From contig NZ_JADMLG010000004.1 of NCBI RefSeq assembly GCF_015674855.1, positions 372,001-436,000 on the forward strand: a DNA stretch of 64,000 nucleotides, written 5' to 3'. The notes under the pieces are model-generated. The model was not told where the DNA came from, made no database searches, and saw only the letters and a list, made by a program, of their open reading frames with translations. Numbering within the stretch: position 1 is the stretch's first letter; each line of letters opens with the position of its first letter. The position numbers were made by a program, and so were the translations under genes. Shown piece after piece: positions 27,138-35,918 of the stretch. This stretch comes from Nocardia bovistercoris. GTDB taxonomy: Bacteria > Actinomycetota > Actinomycetes > Mycobacteriales > Mycobacteriaceae.

Positions 27138-27270
27138 GGTGCCCCCCGGGGTCGGCCTCGCGTGCCGTTCCAGCAGCCAGGCGCTGATGATCTCGTACGA
27201 TACAGTGTGCACTGCGACGCGCAGTACCACTGCCGTCCGAGCGCGTCTTGTTCATTGGGGGAATCCGACG
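27138..27270. promoter_or_regulatory. Divergent promoter region of the ESX module
   Basis: This region separates the WXG100-like gene from the hydrolase gene. On the plus strand TACGAT (27196-27201) could serve as a -10 box, and CAGTG-TG-CACTG (27203-27214) is a small inverted repeat just after it. GGGGG at 27257-27261 is the ribosome site of the hydrolase GTG. Confidence 0.35.
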
Positions 27271-28965
27271 GTGCTGCTACCCGACATACGCTGGTGGAAC
27301 GAACTGGCGCTCGAACTGCTCGAACAGTCGCTGTCCCAGCGCATCACCACGGTGCAGGACGTGCATCGTCAACTCACCGACATCGGCGCCCTCCCGGGGT
27401 GGCAGGGCGCGGCCGCCGACGCCGCGCGCCGCGGCTTCACCGTCACCACCGACAGCCTGGTCGACGAGGCCGCGGTCCTCGGCGCCGTGCGCGAGCTGAC
27501 CACCCAGACCAGGGCAGCGGTCAAACACCTCAAACAGACCCTGGAGACCATCGATCGGACCGCCGAGGCCAACGGGCTCGAGGTCTGGGATGCCGGACAT
27601 GTCACCATCGCCGACCGGCCCGGCGCGCCCGACCCCGCCTCGGTGGAGGCGATCCGGCTGGAGCTGATCGACGCCGCCCGCGCGGTCATGCGTCAGGCCG
27701 ACGACATCGTCGACGATGCCGCCGACGTGCTCAACAGGGCCGCCGACGGAACGATCGATGACAAGGGCGCCACCGATGTCACGGCGGCCGCCGCCGCGGG
27801 CGCCTCCCAGGGCGGTTTGACGGTCCTCGCGCCGCCCGAGAACGCGACACCGCAGCAGTACAAGGAATATTGGGACGCGCTCGGCGAGCGCCAGCGCGAC
27901 GAGGTCATCGAGCAGCATCCGGAATGGATCGGCAACCGGGACGGCATCCCGTCCAGCGCCCGCCACGAAGCCAATGTGAATCTCATCGATGACGAGCGCA
28001 CCCGCCTGACCCGGCAGCAGACCGAATTGCGTGATCGCCTCGCGGACAACGAGTACGGCCCGCTCGACCTCGATCCGAATTCCCCCGACCCGAATTCGGC
28101 CGACAAAGCCGAACTCGCCCGTGTCGAGGCGAAACTGAAGGACCTGGACACGATCGAGTCCATCTTGAAGGACCACCCCCTCAATCCGAACGATCCCGAC
28201 AAGGGCGCCCGGCTGCTGATGCTCGATATGAGGTCCGGCGAGAACGGCATGGCCGCGATAGCCGTCGGGGATCCCGACAACGCCGACCACATCTCGGTCA
28301 CAGCGCCCGGGGTGTCCACGACGGTGGAGTCCATGAGTGGGATGACGAAGGAGGCCAAAGCACTTCAGGAGGAGGCAGAGCAGCAATTGGACCGTGTCGG
28401 TCGTGGTGGCGAGAAGGTTTCTACGATCGCGTGGCTCGGGTACGAGCCGCCGCCGGATCTCGCCTCCGCCGCCGGTACCGGTCGCGCCGAGGACGGCGCA
28501 CCCAAGTTGGCGAGCTTCTACGAAGGGCTCGACGCCGCGTCGAACAAGACCGATCCGCACATCACGGCCCTCGGGCACTCCTACGGTTCCTACACGACAG
28601 CACTGGCATTGCAGCAACTCGGTCCCGACGGCCCGGTCGACGACGCGGTCTTCTACGGCTCGCCCGGGGTCAACGCCGACGACGAACCCGACCTCGGCTT
28701 GGCGCAGGGACATGGTTATGTCATGCGCGCCCCCGACGACCCGATCGCATGGGCCGACGGCTTCGGCGTCTTCGGACCCGACCCGGTGACGACCGGTCTC
28801 GAGCAGATCTCGACACGCGAGGCGACCACGAGCGACGGCGTGCACCGCGAGGACGCCAACGGTCACAGCGAATATCCGCGGCCGAGCGGCAACGGTGAAT
28901 TGCGCACCGCCACCTACAACATGGCCGTGATCCTGGCGGGCCTGCCCGACCAGGTGGTGCGCTGA
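27271..28965 (+). CDS. DUF1023 alpha/beta hydrolase with ESX-like N terminus
   Basis: A 564-residue protein. Residues 1-170 are helical and WXG100-like (QRITTVQDVHRQLTDIGALP, then a GWQGAAADAA turn). The C-terminal half holds the DUF1023 hydrolase: ALGHSYGSYTTALAL with the nucleophile Ser near 437, preceded by IAWLGYEPP. An acidic, Asn/Pro-rich linker (DLDPNSPDPNSADKAELAR) joins them. There is no classical signal peptide, which fits export by an ESX machine. Related mycobacterial proteins are uncharacterised hydrolases. The GTG start is backed by a G-rich Shine-Dalgarno sequence. The lipoprotein gene begins one base after its stop. Confidence 0.8.
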   Translation: MLLPDIRWWNELALELLEQSLSQRITTVQDVHRQLTDIGALPGWQGAAADAARRGFTVTTDSLVDEAAVLGAVRELTTQTRAAVKHLKQTLETIDRTAEANGLEVWDAGHVTIADRPGAPDPASVEAIRLELIDAARAVMRQADDIVDDAADVLNRAADGTIDDKGATDVTAAAAAGASQGGLTVLAPPENATPQQYKEYWDALGERQRDEVIEQHPEWIGNRDGIPSSARHEANVNLIDDERTRLTRQQTELRDRLADNEYGPLDLDPNSPDPNSADKAELARVEAKLKDLDTIESILKDHPLNPNDPDKGARLLMLDMRSGENGMAAIAVGDPDNADHISVTAPGVSTTVESMSGMTKEAKALQEEAEQQLDRVGRGGEKVSTIAWLGYEPPPDLASAAGTGRAEDGAPKLASFYEGLDAASNKTDPHITALGHSYGSYTTALALQQLGPDGPVDDAVFYGSPGVNADDEPDLGLAQGHGYVMRAPDDPIAWADGFGVFGPDPVTTGLEQISTREATTSDGVHREDANGHSEYPRPSGNGELRTATYNMAVILAGLPDQVVR

Positions 28966-28966
28966 C

Positions 28967-29536
28967 ATGACGAACGTGATGACGCGATCGCTGGCCGCAG
29001 TGCTGGGTGCGGCGATCCTGAGTGCATGTGGAGGCTGTGTGCAGGATCCGTACAACACCAAACCGAGCGCCGAGGAGATCGCGCACGCGGAGGAACGGAT
29101 GCGCGCGCTGCCTTCGGTCGTGGACAGTGAAGCACAATTGGCGGCCGTGGTGCGCGAGATCACCGACGCGGCGAAAACTATTGCACCGGAGTTGAACTGG
29201 TATACCAGGAGCAATCGTGAGCAGAGCACACTCGGATGCCCTTCTCCCTACCTGGAGACCACGGGTGTGTCGATGACCACCGATCGCTTCGTCTCCGACA
29301 CCCCCATTCCCGAAACCGCGTGGGGCGAAGTGCTGCGCATCGCGCGCGACATCGCCGCCCGCAACGGCATGACCACCCTCACCGTGCGTATCGACCGGCC
29401 GGGTGACCACGACGTCGTGCTGCACTCGCCGGACGACGGTAACGAGATCAAGTTCGGCACCTTGAAGGCCGCGGTCATCGTCGGATCGACGGGCTGTCGC
29501 TTCCGCGCCGAGGATCTACCGCCCACTGGGAAGTGA
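28967..29536 (+). CDS. LppA-like lipoprotein
   Basis: A 189-residue precursor with a basic N region, the hydrophobic core LAAVLGAAI, and a lipobox LSAC, so Cys21 should be lipidated and the protein anchored outside the membrane. The mature part is alpha/beta with a conserved late Cys (GSTGCRFRAEDL) that may pair with CPSPYL, and resembles the LppA family. It is cotranscribed with the DUF1023 hydrolase and may be an immunity or accessory protein for it; that is inference. Confidence 0.7.
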   Translation: MTNVMTRSLAAVLGAAILSACGGCVQDPYNTKPSAEEIAHAEERMRALPSVVDSEAQLAAVVREITDAAKTIAPELNWYTRSNREQSTLGCPSPYLETTGVSMTTDRFVSDTPIPETAWGEVLRIARDIAARNGMTTLTVRIDRPGDHDVVLHSPDDGNEIKFGTLKAAVIVGSTGCRFRAEDLPPTGK

Positions 29537-29684
29537 GCCCCGCCGACACCGCACAGCCGCGCGGGGATCGCGCCTTCGACGGGCAACCACCGCGAACCCC
29601 GCCGACATCACGGACCACCTGCGGCCGGATCGACCAAGCGCGACCGAGTACAGGGGCCGCTGCGACCACGGCCCCGCACACTCC

Positions 29685-30908
29685 TTAGCCCTTCACGCAC
29701 AGCACCTGACGCAGCGTCGCCACGACATCGACCAGGTCGCGCTGCGCCTCGATCACCGCGTCGATGTCCTTGTACGCGGCCGGGATCTCGTCGACTACGC
29801 CCGCGTCCTTGCGCGACTCGACGCCTTCGGTCTGGGCGATGAGATCGGCCACGGTGAACTGGCGCTTGGCCTGGGCGCGGCTCATCCGCCGACCCGCGCC
29901 GTGCGAGGCCGAGCAGTACGAATCCGGGTTGCCCTTGCCGCGCACCACATACGAGCGGGTGCCCATGGAACCGGGGATCAGCGCGAGATCCCCGTCGCCC
30001 GCGCGGACCGCGCCCTTCCGGGTGACCAGCATCGGCGCGCCGTCGATCGTCTCCTCGGCCACGTAGTTGTGGTGGCAGGAGATCGGCTCCTCGAAACGCA
30101 CCTGGCGCTCACCGAACTCGTCCTGGACCGCGCCGCAGACCAGGGCGAGCATTACCGCCCGATTGCGCGCCGCGTACTCCTGCGCCCAGGTCAGGTCGCG
30201 GCGGTAGTCCGCCATCTCCGGGGTGTCCGCGACGAATACCGCCAGGTCGCGGTCGACCAGGTCGCGGTTGTGCGGCAGCGCGCGCGCCACGGCGATGTGG
30301 CGCTCGGCGAGTTCCTTGCCGATGTTGCGGCTGCCCGAATGCAGCAGGATCCACACGCCGTCGTGCTCGTCGAGACACACCTCGATGAAGTGGTTGCCGC
30401 CGCCGAGCGAACCGATCTGCTTACCTGCCTTGCTCTCCAGATTCTGGACGTCGGGGTGCAGGGATCCGAACTCCTTCCAGAACCGCCGCCAGTCGTTGAC
30501 GCCGCGCGCGAGTTCCCCGTGCGAGGCGCCGAAACGCGCGCCGAGCTTCGCGACATCCACCGGATCGCGGTGCGCCTGGAATCCGACCGGCACCGCCGCC
30601 TCGATGCGGTGGCGCAGCGAGACCAGGTCGTCGGGCAGGTCGGCGGCGGTGAGGTCGGTCTTGACGCTCTCCATCCCGCAGCCGATGTCGACCCCGACCG
30701 CCGCGGGCGCCACCGCGCCGCGCATCGCGATGACCGAGCCGACCGTTGTGCCCTTGCCGACATGTACATCCGGCATCACCCGCACGCCGTGCACCCGGTC
30801 GAGTCGTGCGATGGCGCGCAGTTGCCGCAGCGCGGCGGGGTCGATCTCGTGCTCGTCGGCCCACATCAACGTCCGCGCCCGCGTTCCGGACAACTCGACG
30901 GGAAACAT
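29685..30908 (-). CDS. rtcB: RtcB-family RNA ligase
   Basis: A 407-residue protein with all hallmarks of RtcB, which joins RNA 2',3'-cyclic phosphate or 3'-phosphate ends to 5'-OH ends. VGVDIGCGMES (Cys77) and GGGNHFIEV bind manganese, LLHSGSRNIG adds His, and YCSASHGAGRRMSR contains the His that takes GMP. The ATG at 30906-30908 has AGAGG eight bases upstream. No RtcA, archease or RtcR regulator is nearby. It may repair tRNA cut by toxin nucleases. Confidence 0.9.
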   Translation of the reverse strand: MFPVELSGTRARTLMWADEHEIDPAALRQLRAIARLDRVHGVRVMPDVHVGKGTTVGSVIAMRGAVAPAAVGVDIGCGMESVKTDLTAADLPDDLVSLRHRIEAAVPVGFQAHRDPVDVAKLGARFGASHGELARGVNDWRRFWKEFGSLHPDVQNLESKAGKQIGSLGGGNHFIEVCLDEHDGVWILLHSGSRNIGKELAERHIAVARALPHNRDLVDRDLAVFVADTPEMADYRRDLTWAQEYAARNRAVMLALVCGAVQDEFGERQVRFEEPISCHHNYVAEETIDGAPMLVTRKGAVRAGDGDLALIPGSMGTRSYVVRGKGNPDSYCSASHGAGRRMSRAQAKRQFTVADLIAQTEGVESRKDAGVVDEIPAAYKDIDAVIEAQRDLVDVVATLRQVLCVKG

Positions 30909-31059
30909 TGTTCGATCCTCTCGGTGTACTACTCGAATCACGGTAGAGAGGACGCCCGCCTCCGCGCACGCGAATATTCCGCCGGTGCGCCCTCCCCGCC
31001 TGTCCGCTGTGCCCTCCTCGCGACCGATCACGGTGGTCCGGTGTCGTACCCGCTCCGCC

Positions 31060-31710
31060 CGGGCCGCCACCGGACCGTGCAGCGGACGGTGACGAAGGCA
31101 GCGCGGATTCCCGAGGTCGTTCGCGTCGGCTGTCCCGCGACCCGCACGCGATCGACCGGGTAGGTCTGGCGTGTTGTCCGCGGCGCGCCCTGTCTGGGCC
31201 GTACGGCGGATCGTGACGCGAGTAGGCGGATTCTCGAGGTCGTCCGCGTCTGGCTGTCCCGCGACCCGCACGTGATCGACTGGGTAGGTCCGGGGCGTTG
31301 CCCGCAGCGCGCCCCGCCCGGTCGGCACCTGTCCGGGCCGTACGGTGGACCGTGACCGCGAGTAGGGCTGATTCGGGAGGTCGTCCGCGTCTGGCTGTCC
31401 CGCGACCCGCGCGCGATCGACCGGGTAAGTCCGGCGTGTTGTCCGCGGCGCGCCCCGCCGGGGCCGTACGGCGGATCGTGACGCGAGTAGGGCTGATTCG
31501 GGAGGTCGTCCGCGTCGGCTGTCCCGCTACCCGCGCGCGATCGACCGGGTAGGTTCGGTGCGTTGCCCGCAGCGCGGCCCCGCCCGGTCGGCACCTGCCC
31601 GGGCCGTACGGCGGATCGTGACGCGAGTAGGGCGGATCCGCGAAGCCGCCCGCGTCCGGCTATCCCGCTACCCGCACGCGATCGACCGGGTAGATCCGGC
31701 GCGCGTTGCC
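31060..31710. repeat. Minisatellite of alternating 124/141-bp units
   Basis: About five copies of a GC-rich unit follow one another. The core GATCGAC falls at 31150, 31274, 31415, 31539 and 31680, so the period alternates 124, 141, 124, 141. Longer units carry about 17 extra bases around CCCGGTCGGCACCTG. All copies share GGGCCGTACGGCGGATCGTG and GAGGTCGTCCGCGTC. The last copy runs into the 3' end of the amidohydrolase gene and supplies its last residues (YPVDRVRVAG). The region from 30909 to 31659 holds no gene. Confidence 0.9.
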
Positions 31711-32841
31711 CGAAGCGATCGCCGTCACCATCGCCTCGGCGTCGACGGTGGTGATCAGGTCCTCGGCCAGCCAATCGTCCAACAGTCGACCGAGTCCGCG
31801 GCGCCACAGCAGCGCCGCGAGATAGTGCAGCTCCGGTAGTGCGAAACCGTCGGAGGAGTAGCCGAGCGCGCCGAACGGCGCGAGTTCCAGCGTTTCGGCG
31901 AGCACCGCGCCCGCGCGGGCGCCGACGTGCGGGATCGTCAGTCCGAGATCCAGGTGCACGTGGTCGAACAGGTGCGCCAGGTAGGCGGCGTTGCGGTGGA
32001 AGGGCCAGCAGTGCAGCAGGACGACGGTGAGTCCGGTGTCGGCGGTGGCGCGTAGGAAGTCGGTGAGCAGCAACGGGTCGGCGTGGTCGAGGCGCAGATC
32101 GGGATCGCCGAACCCGGTGTGGATCTGCAGGGGCAGACCGAGTTCGGCGCCGAGTCGCGCGCCGAGGCCGACCAGCCAGCCGATGAGTTCCGGATCCGTG
32201 ATGCGGTGATCGGCGGGGATGGTGGATGGCGGGAACTCGACCGAAGGGAAATGCAGTCCGCACCGGTAGGCGGCCACGGTCTTGAATCCGACGGCGTCGT
32301 TGGCGCGTTCGCGCAGCGTGTTCTCGATCTCGGCGAACAGCAGCGGGGAGTGGCGGCGTTCGGCGATGACCTGTTCGGCGACCTGTTCCAGGCGCACCAC
32401 TTCCCCGACCGTGCCCGCGAGCGCACCGAACGCGGCCAGTTTGTCGGTGTGCGGCGCGGTGATCGGGGCCGCGTTGTCGCGCAACGGGTGTCTGCCCGAA
32501 TTCCGCGCCCGCGATAAGGTCGTATCATGCTGTGCCGCATCGGGTTCGGGCCAGAAGCCGGAGTCGATCAGCCAGGTGGTCACGCCCGCGCCGCGTAACA
32601 GTCGAGTCGATGCCTCGCGCCAGCCGAGTTCGGCGCGCCTGGCGAGGTAGTCGTCGGCGCTCGCGTGCGCTTCCAGGTCGAGGACGGGTGCGCAGAATCG
32701 GCGCACCGCGAGCCCGAGGGCCGAGTCGATGTGTCCGCGCCTGCCCTCGCCGAGGTTCGCCTCGAAGTTCGCGCGATCGAGATCCTCGGTGCGGACGCCG
32801 TGACAGTGCTGGTCGAGCAGTGCGACGCCGTCGGTGATCAC
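31660..32841 (-). CDS. Amidohydrolase paired with a glutamine-synthetase-like enzyme
   Basis: A 393-residue TIM-barrel hydrolase of the amidohydrolase-2 group. DQHCHGV near the N terminus is the first metal site, LQIHTGFGDPD the third, VLLHCWPFHRNAAYLAHLF the next and YSSDGF the catalytic Asp. The GTG at 32839-32841 lies one base after the synthetase stop. The pair resembles the two halves of fungal FluG and the Rv1878-Rv1879 pair as I recall it; a role in gamma-glutamylated amine turnover is likely. The last ten residues come from a minisatellite copy, so the natural C terminus may have been replaced. Confidence 0.75.
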   Translation of the reverse strand: MITDGVALLDQHCHGVRTEDLDRANFEANLGEGRRGHIDSALGLAVRRFCAPVLDLEAHASADDYLARRAELGWREASTRLLRGAGVTTWLIDSGFWPEPDAAQHDTTLSRARNSGRHPLRDNAAPITAPHTDKLAAFGALAGTVGEVVRLEQVAEQVIAERRHSPLLFAEIENTLRERANDAVGFKTVAAYRCGLHFPSVEFPPSTIPADHRITDPELIGWLVGLGARLGAELGLPLQIHTGFGDPDLRLDHADPLLLTDFLRATADTGLTVVLLHCWPFHRNAAYLAHLFDHVHLDLGLTIPHVGARAGAVLAETLELAPFGALGYSSDGFALPELHYLAALLWRRGLGRLLDDWLAEDLITTVDAEAMVTAIASGNARRIYPVDRVRVAG

Positions 32842-32842
32842 C

Positions 32843-34198
32843 TCAGAACCGCCACAGCGTCGACTCGACCAGTTCGTGCGGCGTCGCTTCCCGGCAGCGC
32901 TGCGCCTCGGCGTCGCGGACGGTGAGCAGCGCGTCGTGCAGTTCCGGACCCATCGCGGCGGCGAGGACGTGGGAGTCGGCGAGTCGCCGAGCGGCCTGCA
33001 CCGCGTCCTCGGGCAGGCGTGGCACCGCGGCGGCGGCATCGAAATGTGCTGGGTCACCCGTGATTTCGTCGGGAAGCGGCAGATTCTCCGCGACGCCCGC
33101 CAGTCCGGCGGCGATGACCGCGCCGACGATGAGGTACGGGTTGCCGGTCGCGTCGAGACATTTGACCTCGGCATTGGCCGCCCACTGCTCGGTGCCGCGC
33201 ACCCCTGTCACGAAACGCAGTGCGGCTTCCCGGGTTTCACGACCCCAACACTGCCAGACCCCCGCCCACCGCGAGGGCCGCATCCGCAGGAAACTCGCCG
33301 GGTTACCCGCACCGACGGCGACCAGCGCGGGCAGCTCACGCAGCACGCCCGCCAGAAAGGCCGCGCCCGGCGCACGCATGCCGTAGGGGCCGGCGCCGCC
33401 CGCGAACAGCGAACCGTCCGCGTCGTGCACCGAGAAGTGCAGGTGCGCACCGGAACCCGCGCCGTCGGGATCGACAGAAGGGGCGAAGCTGGCCCGCCAC
33501 CCGGCGGCCGCGCTGACCTGGCGGATGGTGTGGCGCAGCAGGATCGCGGCGTCGGCGGCCGCGACGGGATCGTCCGGCGCGAGGGAGATCTCCAGTTGGG
33601 CCAGTGCGTATTCCGGATGGAACTGCTCCACCGTCAGCCCTTGTCGAGTGAGCGCGGCGACGAGGTCCCTTGCGTAGTCGGCGACCGGTCCGAGGCGTTG
33701 GATGCCGTAGGCGGGCCCCTCGAACGCAGGCACGAACCCCGCCGTATCACCCCGCCCCAGCGACCATTCGGTCTCGAACGACATCGACAGCTGCAACCCG
33801 GCCGCACCCGCCGCCGCCACCTGACGCGCCGCGAAGCCACGCTGACAGCCCACGAATCGCGCGCCGTCCTGGGTGTACTTGTCGGCGGGCGCCAACGCCC
33901 ACCCCGGCTGACAGGCCAGCACCGTGAGCGCGCCGAGATCGGGCACGATACGCAGATCGCCGTCGGGTCCGCCCAGGTAGCGGCCCACCGCCATGGCGTC
34001 GTCGAAGGTGAAGGTCTCGAAACACGGGGAGACGCCGACACCGAAGCGCGCCGCGTGCCGCAACCGCGCGGCAGGCACCGTCTTGACCCTGGTGATGCCC
34101 GCGTTGTCCACGAAGGACAGCGCGATCATGTCGGCGTCGATATGGTCGACGGCCTGTTCCGCGCCGTCGGCGGGTATGCGCTCCGCAGTGGTTGGCAT
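32843..34198 (-). CDS. Glutamine-synthetase-like gamma-glutamyl ligase (GlnA3 type)
   Basis: A 451-residue GS-fold enzyme. The catalytic strands are EFLxE-like (SMSFETEWSL and EQFHPEYALAQLEISLAP), GSGAHLHFSVHD is the ATP/metal His segment, NPASFLRMRPSRWAG the Asn-Pro-Arg segment, and NAEVKCLDATGNPYL the C-terminal Glu loop. No adenylylation Tyr motif is seen, so it is unlikely to be the main nitrogen-assimilating GS. GlnA3/A4-type enzymes glutamylate polyamines or ethanolamine. It precedes the amidohydrolase by one base. The ATG at 34196-34198 was chosen over a longer frame. Confidence 0.8.
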   Translation of the reverse strand: MPTTAERIPADGAEQAVDHIDADMIALSFVDNAGITRVKTVPAARLRHAARFGVGVSPCFETFTFDDAMAVGRYLGGPDGDLRIVPDLGALTVLACQPGWALAPADKYTQDGARFVGCQRGFAARQVAAAGAAGLQLSMSFETEWSLGRGDTAGFVPAFEGPAYGIQRLGPVADYARDLVAALTRQGLTVEQFHPEYALAQLEISLAPDDPVAAADAAILLRHTIRQVSAAAGWRASFAPSVDPDGAGSGAHLHFSVHDADGSLFAGGAGPYGMRAPGAAFLAGVLRELPALVAVGAGNPASFLRMRPSRWAGVWQCWGRETREAALRFVTGVRGTEQWAANAEVKCLDATGNPYLIVGAVIAAGLAGVAENLPLPDEITGDPAHFDAAAAVPRLPEDAVQAARRLADSHVLAAAMGPELHDALLTVRDAEAQRCREATPHELVESTLWRF

Positions 34199-34386
34199 GG
34201 TCGTCAACCATAGGTGTACCGGTGCGTGCCGGACGGTATACGCGGCCGAATTCACAGCGCGTGCCTGCGTGTTCGGCGCGGGGCGAGTCGCGGGGGGCCT
34301 CGGTACGCCGTGCAAGTGGTGGTGCAAAGAACTGTGGGTCTCGGCACGCCGGTCCGTGTCGGCAAGACAGTGATCGAGCTGCGACC

Positions 34387-34515
34387 GTGACACTTGTTCT
34401 CCGCTACGCAGCGCGCGGCGACCGCGGTCTCGTCCGCGGCAACAACGAGGATTCCGTCTACGCTGGCGCCAGACTGCTCGCACTCGCCGACGGCATGGGC
34501 GGTCATGCCGCGGGC
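34387..34515 (+). pseudogene. N-terminal fragment of a PP2C (PstP-like) phosphatase
   Basis: The GTG at 34387 opens 43 codons that match the start of a PP2C-family Ser/Thr phosphatase: VLRYAARGDRGLVRGNNEDS, then LLALADGMGGHAAG, the first metal-binding motifs. After HAAG the similarity stops abruptly; the frame continues for 16 Arg/Gly-rich residues and hits a stop at 34566. The remaining 200-plus catalytic residues, with two more metal-binding Asp, are missing. It is a gene remnant or a partial duplication of pstP, and the breakpoint abuts short tandem repeats. Confidence 0.75.
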
Positions 34516-34555
34516 GTGGGCTCAGCACGTCGTGTGGGTGGCGGCGCAGGGTGTC

Positions 34556-34600
34556 GTGTGGGCTGAGGGCACCGTGTGGGCTGAGGGCACCGTGTGGGCC
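34556..34600. repeat. 18-bp tandem repeat next to the phosphatase fragment
   Basis: GTGTGGGCTGAGGGCACC occurs at 34556-34573 and exactly again at 34574-34591, followed by a partial third copy to 34600. The array lies between the broken PP2C fragment and the stop of the CqsA-like gene. The rest of the 34199-34606 interval shows no other feature. Confidence 0.85.
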
Positions 34601-34606
34601 GTGGGC

Positions 34607-35800
34607 TCAGCGCCCGGTGTCGGCGGCGGTGGCGGACACATCGGGCCGCGCCGCGACCGGGGCGGGCGGCAGCGTGCCGAAGGTGTCGCGCACCTGTTCG
34701 CAGGCGAGCACGACGCGCTCCACATCGATATCGCTGAGTCCGGCGTGCAGCGCGAAACGCACGAGCGTGCGATGGCGCGGGGTCATCGGCGGGCAGAGCG
34801 CTTTGGCGAATATGCCGCGCTCGGCCAGGAAATCGCGGATCGCCAAGGCGCGCTGATCGGGTCCGCCGGGCAGTGCGACCAGCGGTGCGGCCACGGCGCC
34901 GACATCGAATCCCATGCTGCTCAGGGCATCTCGAACGCGAGTGGCGATCTGGCGTAGGCGCTCGCGCCGCCAGTCGTCGGCGCGCACGATCTCGAGCGCC
35001 GCGGCGAGTCCGGCGATCTCGTGGCGCAGCGGCGGTGTGGAGAACACCCGAGGATACGCCTCGACGGTGAAGTAGTCGACGAAGTCCACGCCGTTCACGC
35101 AGACGATTCCGGCGCGCCCGCCGAGAGTCTTGGACAGGCTCGCGGTACGGAACGGCACCCGTTCGGCGAGTCCGAGCGCGACCACCGCGCCCGCGCCGAG
35201 CGGTCCGTCGGTGCCGAGGGTGTGCGATTCGTCGACCACGAGCAGACTTCCGGTCTGTTCGGCGACATCGCAGAGCTGAGCCAGGGGGCTGCGGCTGCCG
35301 GTGGCGCCGTACATGGCGTCCACGGCGATCACGCCGGGACCGTAGGTGCGGATCTCCTCGCGCAGATGTCCGGGGAAGTTGTGGCGGAACGGATGCAGCG
35401 GCGCGCCCGCCGCTTTCGCCCCCTCCCACAGCGACATGTTCGCGAGGCTGTCGATGTAGACCGGTGTGCGCGGGTCGGCGACGGTCTGCAACAGCCCGAT
35501 ATTCGCCTGCCACCCCGATTGGCACAGCACGCCCGCGGGTGCGCGCATATGGTCGGCCAGTGCGCGTGCCAGCGCCGATTCGCCGGAACCGCCCGGCGCG
35601 GCGGTAACGGACGCGCAGATGGCGTGCGCTATGCGTTCGTCGTCGGCGATCCGCAGGTAGTCCGTGCCGTCGAGTCGGACGGCGTCGGCGCCGGGCGTCC
35701 CGCGGTGTGCGATATGTCTGCCGCCCCATTCGCCGACCACCCTGCCGTACTGGAATCGGTCGACGCGAAACTGCACCTGCTCCGCGACAGTGGGAATCAC
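34607..35800 (-). CDS. Alpha-oxoamine synthase, CqsA/AONS-like
   Basis: A 397-residue fold-type I PLP enzyme that joins an acyl-CoA or acyl-ACP to an amino acid with loss of CO2. VDESHTLGTDGP (Asp190, His193) and TASLSKTLGGRAG (Lys224) hold PLP. LCQSGWQANIGLLQTVAD and the 40-residue N-terminal extension (VDRFQYGRVVGEWGG) look more like CqsA, the synthase of alpha-hydroxyketone signals, than like BioF. No biotin or sphingolipid gene is adjacent. GGGAG lies six bases before the GTG start. The substrate is not proven; 8-amino-7-oxononanoate or 2-amino-3-ketobutyrate synthesis are alternatives. Confidence 0.75.
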   Translation of the reverse strand: MIPTVAEQVQFRVDRFQYGRVVGEWGGRHIAHRGTPGADAVRLDGTDYLRIADDERIAHAICASVTAAPGGSGESALARALADHMRAPAGVLCQSGWQANIGLLQTVADPRTPVYIDSLANMSLWEGAKAAGAPLHPFRHNFPGHLREEIRTYGPGVIAVDAMYGATGSRSPLAQLCDVAEQTGSLLVVDESHTLGTDGPLGAGAVVALGLAERVPFRTASLSKTLGGRAGIVCVNGVDFVDYFTVEAYPRVFSTPPLRHEIAGLAAALEIVRADDWRRERLRQIATRVRDALSSMGFDVGAVAAPLVALPGGPDQRALAIRDFLAERGIFAKALCPPMTPRHRTLVRFALHAGLSDIDVERVVLACEQVRDTFGTLPPAPVAARPDVSATAADTGR

Positions 35801-35817
35801 GCAGAACTCCCTTCACT

Positions 35818-35831
35818 GGATATAGCTATCC
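35818..35831. promoter_or_regulatory. Small palindrome upstream of the CqsA-like gene
   Basis: GGATA-TAGC-TATCC, an inverted repeat with 5-base arms, lies 17 bases upstream of the GTG start. It is AT-rich for this genome and could overlap the promoter or operator. The short arms make chance possible. Confidence 0.3.
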
Positions 35832-35918
35832 GAGAGCACACATCGCTGTGATTGAACCACCGTGTGCTCGCGGGCGGAGGCGCTTCCGCTGAAGAGAGGG
35901 CGAATCGCCGAAGGATAT

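Noticed and set aside
31060..31710. CRISPR array
   Set aside because: Units are 124-141 bases with similarity along the whole unit, without short repeats and unique spacers, and no cas genes are near.
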